From Polytrichum commune (Eukaryota > Streptophyta > Polytrichopsida > Polytrichales > Polytrichaceae), in the NCBI GenBank assembly GCA_950295325.1, contig OX485803.1:44161554-44221553 (forward strand): a DNA stretch of 60,000 bases. The letters run 5' to 3'. The notes under the pieces were generated by a model that saw only the letters and a program-made list of their open reading frames with translations, made no database searches and had not been told where the DNA came from. Both the position numbers and the translations under genes were made by a program. Positions 43,527 to 54,890 of the stretch are shown one piece after another; within the stretch, counting starts at the first letter, position 1, and every line of letters starts with the position of its first letter.

Positions 43527-44268
43527 GTGAGCTATGAGGTCACTTACGTAGGGGCTCAAATGCCGACCCAATGAAGGTGTCGCAGTAACACACAGCGGTT
43601 GGAGTAAGTGACAAGCACACTATTTGCGGTCGGGCTGTAAGGAAGTTTTTTACGCAAGCTTTTGGCACTGCATTCTGGTGAAAGGCTGAAGATGGGTGGG
43701 AGGGGCAAGGCAGGGCTGGGCTTCAGGATAAAGGACGCAATAACGCCACAACCCCCAAAAAAACACCCGAAGCTATGCCCTGACTGTCAGAGGCAGGCGT
43801 GGCTGCTTTTTGGACTTATTTCCCAACTAAACTACTCCCGGGCCCGTGTGTGTATGTTTGACAAATCTCATTTGACTTTCACCTTCAAACCCACCCGTGT
43901 CACGTGACGTTTTCAAACACAAAAGTGAATGTCAATTGATATCTACATTCTTCTTCTAAATCGTCACCACCCCAATGTCACGTGTCCAGTAGTATACGTG
44001 TCATTTCAATTCCTGACGTGTCGATTCACGTGTGGTTTTTTTCTTCACATGTGCAATTCTTTTGTGTGTCAAATGTCAAAAACTTGCAAAAAATTTGTCA
44101 AAAATACACCCTGCTCTGGGGCCTAACACCATAGCACCCCCCCCCCATCATCCCTCGCATTGACTTGTTGTGGAAAGAAGCAAAAGAAATTAAAGAAATA
44201 AACACAAAGCAAACACGTATCCTAAAACCACACCGTACTCAAATGTGATATACGGCCACTTTACACTA
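43527..44268. other. Unassigned, promoter-like composition
   Basis: An 81-codon plus frame (43662-43907) is basic at its start and unrecognised. It lies directly before the ACGT cluster, so it is not likely to be its target; any target gene would be downstream (plus) or on the minus strand. None is recognised. Confidence 0.3.
43895..44034. promoter_or_regulatory. Cluster of five or more ACGT-core (G-box/ABRE-like) sites
   Basis: GTGTCACGTGACG (43897-43909), CACGTGTC (43979-43986), TACGTGTC (43995-44002), GACGTGTC (44015-44022) and CACGTGTG (44027-44034). In plants these cores bind bZIP and bHLH factors, including ABA-response factors. Four of them share CGTG-T. Function is inferred from motif density only; no TATA box or transcript start is assigned. 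Confidence 0.45.
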
Positions 44269-44468
44269 CACTATTAACCCAACTAGTATGTGTTACTATT
44301 TGGAGTTATTTACTCAGGACGTCAATTTTCAGTCACGAAAGTTCAATAGGGTGTCCGGGCATTATAGAACGTGAACGACTTTGCTTGGTAAAATACTACA
44401 TTCTCAAGAGATATTCGTAGCATTGTGTGACCCCGGATAGTAACACGCACAAATTGGGATGATCGGTG
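44269..44468 (+). mobile_element. Diverged family B2 MITE
   Basis: TA|CACTATTAACCC and GATGATCGGTG|TA, 200 bp. The interior GGGCATTATAGAACGTGAACGA and TTTTCAGTCACGAAAGTT matches 30860-31070. Confidence 0.6.
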
Positions 44469-45304
44469 TAGAGAGCTTAGGGGTCATTTTACACATGTGA
44501 TCAGTTGTTGTGAGAAAAAATGATTTTATGGTTTGATTGTGGTGGTGGTCATGATCGGCAATGCAAAGACCATGACCGAGAGAATTCCACATTACATTTT
44601 TAAAAGCCTTGGTCACATATTATATTGTGTACTTAATTTAGATAGAGATGTAGTGAATTCATGAAAAAAAACCATTGATTGCATTTGTTTAAAAACCAAA
44701 AATAAACTTTGCTGAAACCGAATTTTCAATGAGATAATCTTTTTGGGTTCTCTCTCACCGCAAATTATGGGTGATCATCAAACATTATTCATAATAGGGC
44801 ATGTAGGAATCTATGTCATTTTCCATGTTAATTTTTATTCATGTTTTGACATGGTCACCTCTATTTTAGGTGGCCTTGTGTAAACGAATTGGGACTGCCA
44901 GTCATTTCTCAACCAACGAGAGATTTTAGAAAGTAGTGATCATGGTCCTCATCACTAGTGTAAACCAACCTTGAGGATCCTTGGCCATAGTTTACAAACT
45001 ATGTGATAGATCGAGAAGCCAAAGACTGTCCAAGTTCACCTTATACAAAACCCTGAAGGCATAGGGGATCAAATGAATTCGAACGGATGAAAGATCTCCA
45101 TGGCATCCAACATGTCAGATAGTGAATAATATTTCGCGGTTTGCTAGATATTGCATTAGGCCCATCAAAAAAAGGTGGGTCGAACACAAAACTGGGGGTC
45201 AAGGCAATCAATTAAATTGCCATTGGGTACTAGAAATATTGTATTGCCATGATGGGGCCCTGGACCTAAACATATGTTATTGGTAAAAAAATTAGTTAGC
45301 ATTA
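44469..45304. other. Unassigned, no gene seen
   Basis: AT-rich with short frames only. Confidence 0.35.
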
Positions 45305-45490
45305 AAGGCATGGATGAGTTACGATTTCTTCACAAAAGCAAGGTCCAATAACTTAGCTAATTTCTAGTTTGATAGCTTTTATTTAAACCTTAACTCTAAC
45401 TAGAGGGTGTGGACATTAGATTGATTAGCCCTCGTTTACGTTAGCTATCTCAAATGTTAGCTAAGCCTCTTAATCATGCAATGGGGACAC
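45305..45490 (-). repeat. Family Q repeat
   Basis: GATTTCTTCACAAAAGCAAGG and CTAGTTTGATAGCTTTTATTTAAA match the reverse of 40660-40735. Confidence 0.55.
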
Positions 45491-45879
45491 TATATAACAA
45501 GGAGGGGAAACCAACCCATACATTGATTCCTTGTTGGATGACAACAACCATGCCTTCGAAATACTATCCCATCCAGTATATCCAAATTTGAGTGGTTGCT
45601 TATTCTAACCAAAGCCTTGACTAGGAAGTGCAGGTTGACCTTCAATAACTTAGGTGTTGGATGGGAGTAACTTCGCTTCATCTTGAATTTATTAATGATT
45701 TATTTGTAACACGTTTTACTTTAGCGCCATTTTTTTCAATTCTCAATACCACCCGGGATCAGTACAATCACAAATCTACATTGTTCGATGTAGATATATA
45801 GATTCATGGCACTTGATGAGGGACATTAGAGTTATACACAAATGCATATAATCAAAGGGTTACTTCTTTCCGACTTCTA
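45491..45879. other. Family I motif and unassigned DNA
   Basis: AACCAACCCATACATTGATTC at 45509-45529 is a single arm of the family I hairpin at 16.8 kb. The remainder is unassigned. Confidence 0.4.
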
Positions 45880-46180
45880 AATTTCTTCTAGGATATGAAA
45901 CACGCAATTAGTACGAGACGGTTAGCAAATCCAAATTGAGCCTATACTCGCTACCTTTATAACTTTTGGAGATCGTATGAATACCTTATTCATTATCGAA
46001 GTGAATATTCACATGCTCAATAATGGTCATGTAGATATCCCACTCATGTTAGGTATTGAGCCCTATAATGGTTACATTTTGAGCGAGCAATCCAATCTCT
46101 TTTAAACACATGTCATTAAAACCCCATTTTTGGAACTACATCAAACCACACATCGTTAAAAACCAGGTGTCCGATTAAAG
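45880..46180 (-). repeat. Family F dispersed repeat
   Basis: TTCTAGGATATGAAACACGC, GTTAGCAAATCCAAATTGAG, GAGATCGTATGAATACCTT and AGGTGTCCGATTAAAGATGAG match reversed 7590-7905 and, in the same orientation, 50735-51080 and 57560-57965. Confidence 0.6.
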
Positions 46181-46663
46181 ATGAGTAACTAACTTAGGCA
46201 CTTATGTTGTAGTATGTATAACAACATTCAATTAGACGAGCTTGCTTTATGGACCCCGCAAATTTTGTATGCCTCTATAACTTGTCGGTAATGCTCGATG
46301 AACTCCAAAATCAACCTCAATGTGTATGTCACTATTACACATGTATAAATCCTTTGGAAAAGGGGAGGGTTTGACGGATCAAAATAAAGGTGGGTTTACA
46401 ATAAGGTCCCAAACCACTCCATAAACAAGTGATCTTGTTGGCTAAGAGCAAAAATCTCAATGCAAACGAATTTACACAAGAGTTCAAGTCCAAGACATGA
46501 AAAAAATGAAGTGGCATTAATGTGGCATCACTTCTCCGTCTAATCTCAACAATCCACACTCAAGATAACACTCCTCCTGGCTAGAGAAACCAGTCTTTAA
46601 ATTTGGGTCCCTATCATGAATAGAAAGAGACAACGACAACGCCAACCTCTTGGGTTGGGGTGG
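46181..46663. other. Unassigned
   Basis: Short overlapping minus-strand frames (46335-46747) without recognised motifs. Confidence 0.3.
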
Positions 46664-47169
46664 GGGCCACTTCACACACAAGATTGAGAGCCCATGACCA
46701 TTACACTTCAAGCACCCTCGTTGGTGGAAAAGGCGGGGTTGGTTCAAGTTCGCTCCACACTATGCTTGAGGGACCATCGGGGTATGTGAATGGCAAGATG
46801 GATGTAAAGTCTACATGGACTCCTACATGGCATCGAATGGATCATGTTTTACAGTCACTTGGACTATTTTCAAAAACCACCTCTCGGAGGTAGGCCTGAC
46901 ACAAAACCAAGAGCCCACAACACTCCAAATGCTCACAACCGTTGATTTATTCTATGTTATCATGTTGGAGGACCCGCATGAATAGAAATTATGTGAAATT
47001 AGCATTCAGTTGAGGGCCCAATCACACTACATGACTTCACACTACACTCAAGGGTCCGTGACCACACTACATGATGTTGGAGGTGTGTCAGGACGGCCTT
47101 TGGACACTTTCTTTTGGGCTCTCACAATTTCATGCTCACGACTCTTGGCTCGTGTGTGATGAAGTGACT
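46664..47169 (+). mobile_element. PIF/Harbinger-like MITE, family A copy 4
   Basis: Left end GGGCCACTTCACACACAAG; right end decayed (GTGTGTGATGAAGTGAC). Colinear with copy 2 throughout. No target duplication is left, so this is an older copy. Confidence 0.85.
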
Positions 47170-47174
47170 ATTAG

Positions 47175-47320
47175 TGAAGAATGCTTCACTTTGATCATAG
47201 CATGCAACTCGTATGTGAACCCTCAACATGGTATCCAATTTTGAGTATGAAAGTAAGCTCCATTCAAGTGGTGTTTAGACCCCAAGTTTCTTGGACCTGG
47301 ACCCGGACCCCAATGTAAAC
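47175..47320 (-). repeat. Family R end motif and family G repeat
   Basis: 47175-47215 carries GCTTCACTTTGATCATAG (family R end). 47215-47320 is the reverse of family G, with GACCCCAAGTTTCTTGGACC, matching 55838 and 59085. Confidence 0.55.
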
Positions 47321-47559
47321 ACACCCACCCACCCACCCTAAGTGAAGTTAATATGTAAGTTAGCAAACTTGGATTCCATGCAAAGATTCGGTGTCACATG
47401 ACAACTGACTCATGGACGTGTGTGTGCTACGGTAGGTATGAGTGTCATGCCATGCTTGCTTTCGGCCATAATTGGCACATCTAGCCCCCAAGACTTGCTT
47501 TGCTCATTCAACCGCTTGTGGTAAAGTTAGGGTTTAAGGCCCGTGCCCGGGAAGTTTGT
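47321..47559. other. Unassigned; CCCA tetranucleotide tract
   Basis: CACCCACCCACCC at about 47325-47338. Nothing else recognised. Confidence 0.3.
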
Positions 47560-47800
47560 GGGCATAAGTTAGTCGGCGGTCAAGATGCTAGTCTAGTGAT
47601 TCTAAATGCAGCCAGTTACATGTATGTTGACATCTTCCGGGTTTGCTTTCATTCATGTTAGGAGGTATATTCTTGTAAAGATTCCTCTAGAATGATCGGT
47701 AAATTCTCCGGAAGTCTTCAACTTCAACCGGTTATTTCTCAAACTCAACCGGTTCATATGTAACTAATTAACCGCCGGTTCTCCCCGAGCCCTGGTTAAG
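47560..47800 (+). repeat. Family H repeat, single copy
   Basis: GGGAAGTTTGTGGGCAT, GGAGGTATATTCTTGTAAAG, ATTCCTCT, GATCGGTAAATT, AACCGGTTATTTCTCAAACT and CCGCCGGTTCT match the family H unit at 20585-20765, showing the family's non-tandem form. Confidence 0.7.
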
Positions 47801-49314
47801 GCACGAGTGTGTTATTTGACAACTCATCTTAATTAGATCCCTATATTTTGATTGGTGTGTGGTTGACATATACACTTACAAAGACATGTGTTTAAAAGAG
47901 ATTGGACTTTATCTCCGTATTTTATTAACTTCCATCTAGATTACGGGGGTCCACATATACGAGCGCATGTTTGTCGTCTTTTTCAATACTATGCAAGTCA
48001 CATGGTATGGTCATCATCCATTATGAATATTGAATTCCTGGAACTGTTAACGTTGTCACATATCTTAGAATAAAGAAGAAGAAAAAATTAAATCCAAACA
48101 TTGAGAACTTTGCGTCACATAATGATAAACACGAAACATTGCGGGTAAATTTTGCATAAAATATATAACATGAAAATAAGATCATGTAAATCAAATTATT
48201 TTTGCTCAAATGAAAGTCATTTTTAGTTATTGAATAGACATGATAGATCAACTTTCCCTCCTCAAACTTTAACTTCTCCCTATAATTTTGTCAAGAATTG
48301 TTGTTGTTGTTGTTGATTGAAAAATCCAGACCATAGATGTCCTCCAAAAGTTGTCAATATCCTTCCCTCAAATTTCATATCAAATTCCTTTTACAGTTTC
48401 ACAATATTTGAATAATAATATTTTAACATTTTTTCATTAGTTTTATACGTATCTTATAAGAATAGTATTCTAAAATAAACCCACACCGGCCTATCTCAAT
48501 TAAGATCAATATATCCCAAGGTAAGGTAGGGCCTCAACTCCCTCCTTGGTGGTTGACAATCAATCAGAGTCTCTTAAGGGCAACACTTTGCCAAAACAAT
48601 GTGTCATTGTATTCGCCATAATAACTTTATTTATTGACTTATTTGTTTGCAGTGGGTACTTAACCCCACTTGGCAACTTTCATGCTCTTTTTGTAAAAAA
48701 ATCAATTCAATTTCATAAAATTAAGGTTATCATTCGAATGTTTTGAAAATTGTTAGGGTCATGTATGACACCAAATGCATTTAGGGATTAAGAACACCTC
48801 CGAATGGGTGGGAGGTTAAACTTGTATCATCTATTGTCTTTCGCTGACTCGGCTAGGGGTTGACTAGCACATGGAATTGCACCCCATACTCATATAAATG
48901 ACCAAGGCTTACCTTTTGCGATGTAAATACATCTATGGTGGATGAAGAGCATCTCAAAATGCTAGTGGTCATTGTTAAGTGTTGAGTCGATGTTGTTTTA
49001 TACCCTTTATAATGATAATTCAACATTTTGTGAATGATTTATTCGATATTGATTCAACCTCCATCTCATTCTTTTAAATATTGCAACTATAAAATATGCA
49101 TATCAACAAGAGAGCTTGCAAGCATGTGTTTCATAGGCATTGATTCGATGATGTAGTTTGATACTCAATGCATGCTCAACACTATTGCCTTAGACCCACA
49201 ACACCCTTTACAAACATACAAATTTGACATTTTCTTAGAACATGAAAAACACACATCACATGATGTTAACACAATCCAAATAAAGTTTGTAGCTAGCCTC
49301 ACATCAATTTACAA
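47801..49314. other. Unassigned, no gene seen
   Basis: A GACATGTGTTTAAAAGAGATTGG motif near 47882 matches family F (reversed 46100). The remainder is AT-rich and stop-dense. Confidence 0.35.
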
Positions 49315-50297
49315 GGTGATCGGACTCACATACCATAAATGGTAAAAACGGTTCTTCGAGAGGGCTCAAATATCATAACTTCCTTTAACACAATAAGAAA
49401 ATCACTAAACCGCCAAGGACTATAGCCTAAAGTTAATAAGATGCCTCTCCTTTCGGATCGTCACAAACAATTTAGGCATGAATGGACAAAAGAGCACAAG
49501 GATTGGACGGAGGAGCAATGGAGGAAAATCATATTCTCGTATGAAAGTAAATTCAACATTTTAGGGTAGATGGTCGAGAGTGGTGTTAGAAGAGGCATAG
49601 GGAACCCCAGAGCAATCGTATGGTTAGTAAGACTGTGAAGCGTGGAGAAGGAAGCATCGTGGTTTGGGGTTGCATGAGTTGGGAGGGCGTTGGGGAGCTA
49701 GCCGGAATCAAAGGGAAAATTAAAAACCAATCATTATCATAATGTCTAACATGACAACCTCAACATATTAGTTGTGAAGTTTGGAAAAGAAGCAGAGTAG
49801 TGGGTGTTCCAATGGGACATTAGCCAAAACATACCAGTAGGTCAATTGTCAAATGTCTCAACGATCATGCAATCACCATACTACCATGGAGTCCACAAAT
49901 CCCCCAACATGAACCCTACCAAACACCTCTGGAACAAAGTGGATTGGCTCCTCTGACTCCGTAAAGACCTCCCCACTAGCAAGGATGGCCTTTGGAAGAA
50001 GTTGGAGGAATGGAACAACATTGAGGTGGAAGTCATACATAAGTTGGTGAAATCAAGGCCCAACATAGTGTATGCATTATTGAAGGCGAAAGGAGGGTAC
50101 ACCAAATACTAGCCAAGTACCATAGCATTGATACAACAAATACATGGCATTTTTGTGTATGTTTTTTCAATGTTTTCAATGTCATCCAGCATGATTCATG
50201 TGTCCCAAAACACGATAATGTCAGAAGTGCCAAAAGTAATTCAACACCCCAAATTGGCATTTTTACCGTTTACTATTGGCATGTGAGTCCAATTACC
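49315..50297 (+). mobile_element. Tc1-like (DD34E) DNA transposon, dead
   Basis: GGTGATCGGACTCACATACC at 49315 pairs with the reversed right end GGTAATTGGACTCACATGCC (50278-50297), 17 of 20 matching and continuing into GGTAAAAA on both sides. About 983 bp, shorter than typical 1.3-kb Tc1 elements, with the start of the transposase eroded. Exact outer ends and TA target are unclear. Confidence 0.72.
49360..50112 (+). pseudogene. Tc1 transposase (DD34E), degenerate
   Basis: Blocks of a Tc1 transposase in order. A helix-turn-helix remnant FNTIRKSLNRQGL, a stop, then MPLLSDRHKQFRHEWTKEH (49441-49495); KDWTEEQWRKIIFSYESKF (49498-49554); after a frame change KTVKRGEGSIVVWGCMSWEG (about 49629-49688); then, in one frame to the stop at 50110-50112, WVFQWD, NMNPTKHLWNKVDWLL, an internal TGA at 49954-49956, WKKLEEWNNI and KAKGGYTKY at the C-terminus. 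The first catalytic Asp is Tyr (SYESKF in place of SDESKF), the second Asp survives (codon 49816-49818), and the catalytic Glu, exactly 34 residues later, is Lys. Inactive on several counts. Confidence 0.88.
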
Positions 50298-50587
50298 ATG
50301 AGAACTGACATGAAGCTAGCTACATATTTTATTTACACTTTGTTGGCACCACCTGACATAAGTTTTTCCCTATTTTATGGAGAAATGTTGATTTCGTATG
50401 CTTGTACAAAGTGTTGCATTACTTTTGGAAGTCATTGTATATAACCAATCAAGAACATTGCACATATGGTCTTTGAAAATTCATCACAAATTGAGGTGTG
50501 GTCATCTTGGTCTCGTTGTTATGGCAATAGACATGTACAAGATTTGTCAATTGTTTGGATCTTATTTTTCTTGGAATTATTCCACAT

Positions 50588-50619
<32 letters not shown>

Positions 50620-50734
50620 AAACAATCGGGAGGTGACCATAATATAATTGTTTGCCTTTACATGATTACCATAAATCTTTCACCAGTGCCACCTAAGGTG
50701 AGTAGGTCTTAAATGGATTTTTTTTATGTGCACC
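50298..50734. other. Unassigned; (GA)14 tract
   Basis: GA microsatellite at 50590-50617. The 104-codon frame across it (50398-50712) has no motif. Confidence 0.4.
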
Positions 50735-51080
50735 CGCTTCTCATAGGATGTAAAACACATTATTAGTGCAAGATGATTAGCAAATCCAAATCACACACGT
50801 AGCCAATTTTCTCATAAATTTCGGAGCTTGTATGAGTATCTTGTAAATTGCGAGAATGAAAATTCTCCAAGCTACAACATGATCATATATATCCTCTCCT
50901 TCCCCCCCCCCCCCCAACCCCCAAATCATGTTGACTATCACATTCAAAATGGTTAATAAATTTTGAGCGCATGATTCGGTCTTTTCTCAACACATGTCTT
51001 TTGTCTTGTTTGTTCTTAGATCATACCCAACCATTCACCACCCACATGCAAACATTTGTTTAAGACGAGGCATTGAATTA
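50735..51080 (-). repeat. Family F dispersed repeat with C14 insertion
   Basis: CTTCTCATAGGATGTAAAACAC, TTAGCAAATCCAAATCACAC and ATCATGTTGACTATCACA match 57560-57965. A C14 run at 50902-50915 lies inside. Confidence 0.6.
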
Positions 51081-51613
51081 TGCACATTTACTTTTATTCA
51101 TAACAATTGTACTCACTTACATACCAATATCATGGGAGACTTTTGGGGATGGGTTGAGACCTAGTGTTTCCAAATCCAACCGGTGAATAAGAGAGTTTGC
51201 ATATGTGTAGGATGTGTAATAGCGCGGGAGGGGGGGGGGTAATTTTCACAAAGAGCAACATATTCTAAGGAGAATGTTGTTTTTTTCATGAATATGAAAT
51301 TTGCTACAAAATTTGAAGCAGTAAAGTTTACTAAAACACATATTCAATCTAGAGGTTGCCCCATAACCACTCAACTAAATACTAATTTTTGGCTACGACA
51401 ACTATCAAAACTCTTCCAAGGGTAATCAATCATAAGCTGCCACCACACACCCTTAATTCCATTGGCCCAAAAACCATAGACCAACATCACATCTCATCCA
51501 TGTCAGCATTACGTATACCCTAACGAGCAATTAAAAGGACTTGGTGAACTACAGATACCTCGACCTTACATGTTGACATCTCCCCGTTTTCCCTTCGATT
51601 GAATTAGGACATA
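51081..51613. other. Unassigned
   Basis: A G9 run at about 51230. No gene recognised. Confidence 0.3.
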
Positions 51614-51757
51614 CTGTAAAGGGCTCTCTACTCCGACACAAAACAATCCGATTCCCCTCTAAATTTGCCACACGTCATGCTTACATTCGCCACAACCCAC
51701 ATGTATCCCACATGGAGACTACATTCCAACACATGTAAAGACAAAGTAGGGAGCCTG
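51614..51757 (+). mobile_element. Family O MITE (144 bp)
   Basis: TA|CTGTAAAGGGCTCTCTACTC and AAAGTAGGGAGCCTG|TA, with internal TTTGCCACACGTCATGCTTAC matching 58657-58805. Confidence 0.7.
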
Positions 51758-52351
51758 TACGATATCCCACAGATTCCTCTATTAAAAAAGATGCATAATT
51801 TTCCTCTAGCCTTGAATTTGAACCGGTTATTTCTCAAACTCAACCGGTTCATCTTTCACTACCACCGGTTCCCCCCCCCCCCCCCCCCTTCTCTTTCATT
51901 GTCACATACGCTTATGTGTTTCCCTACCAAGCTATCCTTGGGATGATAAACGACAACGGGGTTTGTTTATTGAGAGTCGGAGAGCTTGGTTGGCATGAGC
52001 AGTGGATAGGGGAGTGGCACATGGCACAACTGGCTTTGCCTTGGGATGACCAAGCGGACGGAGTTGGGTTGCCTTCCGTAGGCATGGTGCAATGGATGAA
52101 CTCCTTTACACCACCGTTGACGGATGAAAACATGGTGTACGATTAGGTACACTTTGACACGTGCAATTTATTAGGTTGCCACACACACTATATATTTATT
52201 GGGATGTTCGTTACCAAAGCGACAACATACGATACGATGTTCTTTCTAGCGTGGTTGTAAACAACGGTATACGTTTTTGTGAAACGATTTCGACCCAAGA
52301 TGATTCGCAAGGGTAACGAGGCAACCTATTTGTGAAGGAAACTTCATACTA
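51758..52351. other. Family H fragment, C18 run, one unrecognised frame
   Basis: AACCGGTTATTTCTCAAACT at 51820-51845 is family H. C18 lies at 51871-51888. A 76-codon plus frame (51916-52146) is Trp-rich but unrecognised, and the minus strand is open over the same bases. Confidence 0.4.
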
Positions 52352-52689
52352 CACTAAATAGGTAGATTAGTGTTAGATGAAGATTAGTGTTAGATGCAAT
52401 AGTTACCTAAAACACTAATTTTCAACTGATATTACAATTAGTGTTTGAATAGGGTTTGAACAAATTATACCTTTTACGAGGTTCTCATATTCTTCTTCCT
52501 TCAATTCTTCATTCCAAGATTTACAAAATGTCATCTAACACTAAATGCGCTCATGTAAATATTTAAAGTTACTACTTGGTACAAATAGTGTTAGAGTTGA
52601 CATTTAGTGTTCTAACACTATAGAGACAATTTACATTTAGCATTTTCATCGACTATTAGTGTTTCCAACACTAATCTACCTATTTAGTG
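52352..52689. mobile_element. CACTAAAT element, family B3 (338 bp), perfect 23-bp ends
   Basis: Ends 52352-52374 and 52667-52689 are exact inverted repeats beginning CACTAAATAGGTAGATTAG, with TA on both sides (52350-52351, 52690-52691). Inside are about ten TTAGTGTT/AACACTAA units in both orientations. Non-coding. The perfect ends make it the youngest-looking member of the CACTAAAT group here. Confidence 0.9.
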
Positions 52690-52691
52690 TA

Positions 52692-53677
52692 GTGTACTTC
52701 GGAAAGCACGTGTGTAGGCACTCAACCCTTGAAGGCCATAGGGATATAGTAAAAAACTTGCGCATTTTATAAGATGAACATGAAAATGATATCTCCAAGA
52801 CCAGTGGTTTCTTGCGCTTTACCATAATGAACAAAGTCAAAGGGTGGCATTTGTATGATTAAAATTGGCACTTTTTGGAATTCTTTCCTTGATATCCTTG
52901 AATGTAAAAAGCGGTAGAGATTGCCGATAATCACAAAGCTCATTATACCTCATTTGATAAGATACTTGACGCGGTTAGTTGAGATCGTCCATATAATATA
53001 GATGATTTGAGGGGAAGACGCGAGCGTAATTTGATCTTTGAGTGATTGGTATGTGAATTGCCACTTTGGGGTGCGAGCACTTCACGTGCTATAAATGGGG
53101 GAGGGTGAACCAACCCATACATACATTGGTTCATGGCTAGATGACTACAATCTTGCCTCAAATGTACAGGTTGTTTCGTCCCAACCTTATAAATGACAGC
53201 CACTCATGAAAAAATGAAGATCAAGCTTATGGAGGTGCTAGAGAATGGATTTTTGTAATCTATTTTCCAAGTTGTATTTTGAGCAAGACATGCTTGTTTG
53301 AAATCAAGAGTCTCGTTTTAGGGCGTAATGAATCAACCAGTTCATGTTGATAAATCGATACGCTGACAATTTCCATCCTTCGTGCAATTGAACTTGTGAG
53401 AAACCTTGGTGACCAAAGTGGATGGAAAGACCCTGTTGCATTATCCATGAAATTTGAGACCTCCATTGGCATGTATGAAAAAGTGGTTCAAATGAACAAC
53501 TTGAAGTAGTTGGGGTGACATTGAGAACAATTCTAACCAACCCACAACCCCAAACAAGACAACAACAACAACAAGTCTTTGAGACTTCCAAGTTCCAGCT
53601 AGCCAAATCCATTCACAAGGAAGAAAGAGACCCCATGAAGGCAAATTCCAAGCATTAATGTATTGTAGCCAAAGCTA
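52692..53677. other. Unassigned; family I motif
   Basis: GAACCAACCCATACATACATTG at 53107-53127 is a family I arm. Short frames on the minus strand (52943-53644) share no recognised motif. Confidence 0.35.
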
Positions 53678-54035
53678 TACTAAATACTCCTACTGGTGGG
53701 TGAAAATCTAGAGTGGAAATGATTAACATGTGCCATGTTGATATTCTAGGTGATGTGGAATTAACGTGGGTCCAAGACCCCAAGTCTTCCCCTAATGTCT
53801 TTGTGAAGACCTCCAACCAACAAATTGAATATTAGTAATAGAATAAAACAATACAAAGTATAAGTATCATCCACGGTAAGTTTTCTAGAAAAATAATCAA
53901 TGCGAGCCCACACTAATTATCTACTAGAAATTTAGCATGGGTTGGAATTTAATATGGCCCACTTCATTGTCGGCAAGAGAATTAGCATGGGCTCTTTACA
54001 AATATTGTGGTCAACAATATTAGACTATTTAGTGT
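53678..54035 (-). mobile_element. Family C MITE, uninterrupted (358 bp)
   Basis: TA|TACTAAATACTCCTACTGG and ATTAGACTATTTAGTG|TA. GTGGAATTAACGTGGGTCC, GAAAATTTAGCATGGG-type and GTGGTCAACAATATTAGAC blocks match the reverse of 35826-37040 outside its insertion. Confidence 0.8.
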
Positions 54036-54037
54036 AC

Positions 54038-54194
54038 TCTTTATTGCGAACGTCGAAGGGAAGGGCTACCCGCCACTTGGCATCGTCTAGCAATTTGTGA
54101 CTTTCACGAGAACATATCGGTGTTAGGCTTTGCAAAACTTGCCCCCCCCCCCCCCCCCTCTTTGTTGGGTCACCCATTGAAAGTTGTTTCATTG
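54038..54194. repeat. C17 run and flank
   Basis: C17 at 54142-54158. The remainder is unassigned. Confidence 0.8.
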
Positions 54195-54570
54195 GCACAA
54201 AGGTGTGTGTGTTATCCGGTTCATTTCTTTGGTGCTTCGTCTTTTAATGATCATATTTACATCTTCAAAGTTGTGTTGTATTAGCAAATCTACAATGAAC
54301 ATTGGTAGCAAAATTGAAAATAAAAATTGGAGAACCCCGATTTAGCTATGGTTATCGGACGTGCCCGACTATTGATTTCTTAACTTAATACATAGATCCT
54401 CTCGACTGTGTTCATGATTGAGTGTGGAGTGGTTATTCAAGTTTGAATGCATAGTCCAATCTATTTTAAACATAGTTGTTTATGGTGTTTGTTCTTTGAT
54501 CCTCACCTAACCACGCACCGATCAAATACATGTGCCTAGATAAGGAAAGAAACCAAATAACACCCGCATA
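54195..54570 (-). repeat. Family F repeat, subtype 2
   Basis: AGCAAATCTACAATGAACA, TAGCTATGGTTATCGGAC and TTTGATCCTCACCTAACCACG match 27365-27720 in the same orientation. Confidence 0.55.
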
Positions 54571-54890
54571 TCTTAAGGCTGATGTGCCTTATTCGAATCC
54601 TCACCTTAATTGAACACCTAGATTTGAGTGATGAATGGTCTAACGCCATTGTCCCTAGGGCATGGCCAAGGATGTTTTACGAACATACACTCTATTCACT
54701 TTGGCCTCCTTTGAAGACTAGAGTCCTTCTTCTAATGAATGGTTGGGTGTAAGTCTAATGCCAACATTGAAAAGCATTTGAATCATACACCTATGAATCG
54801 GATAGGGACGATTGGATGGATAAATTACTCTTGTTCGACTCCAAACTTCACACAAACGAAGGCAATTCCTCACATGTAAGTGCCTAAGTA
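54571..54890. other. Unassigned
   Basis: No gene recognised; family F-like fragments are possible. Confidence 0.3.
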
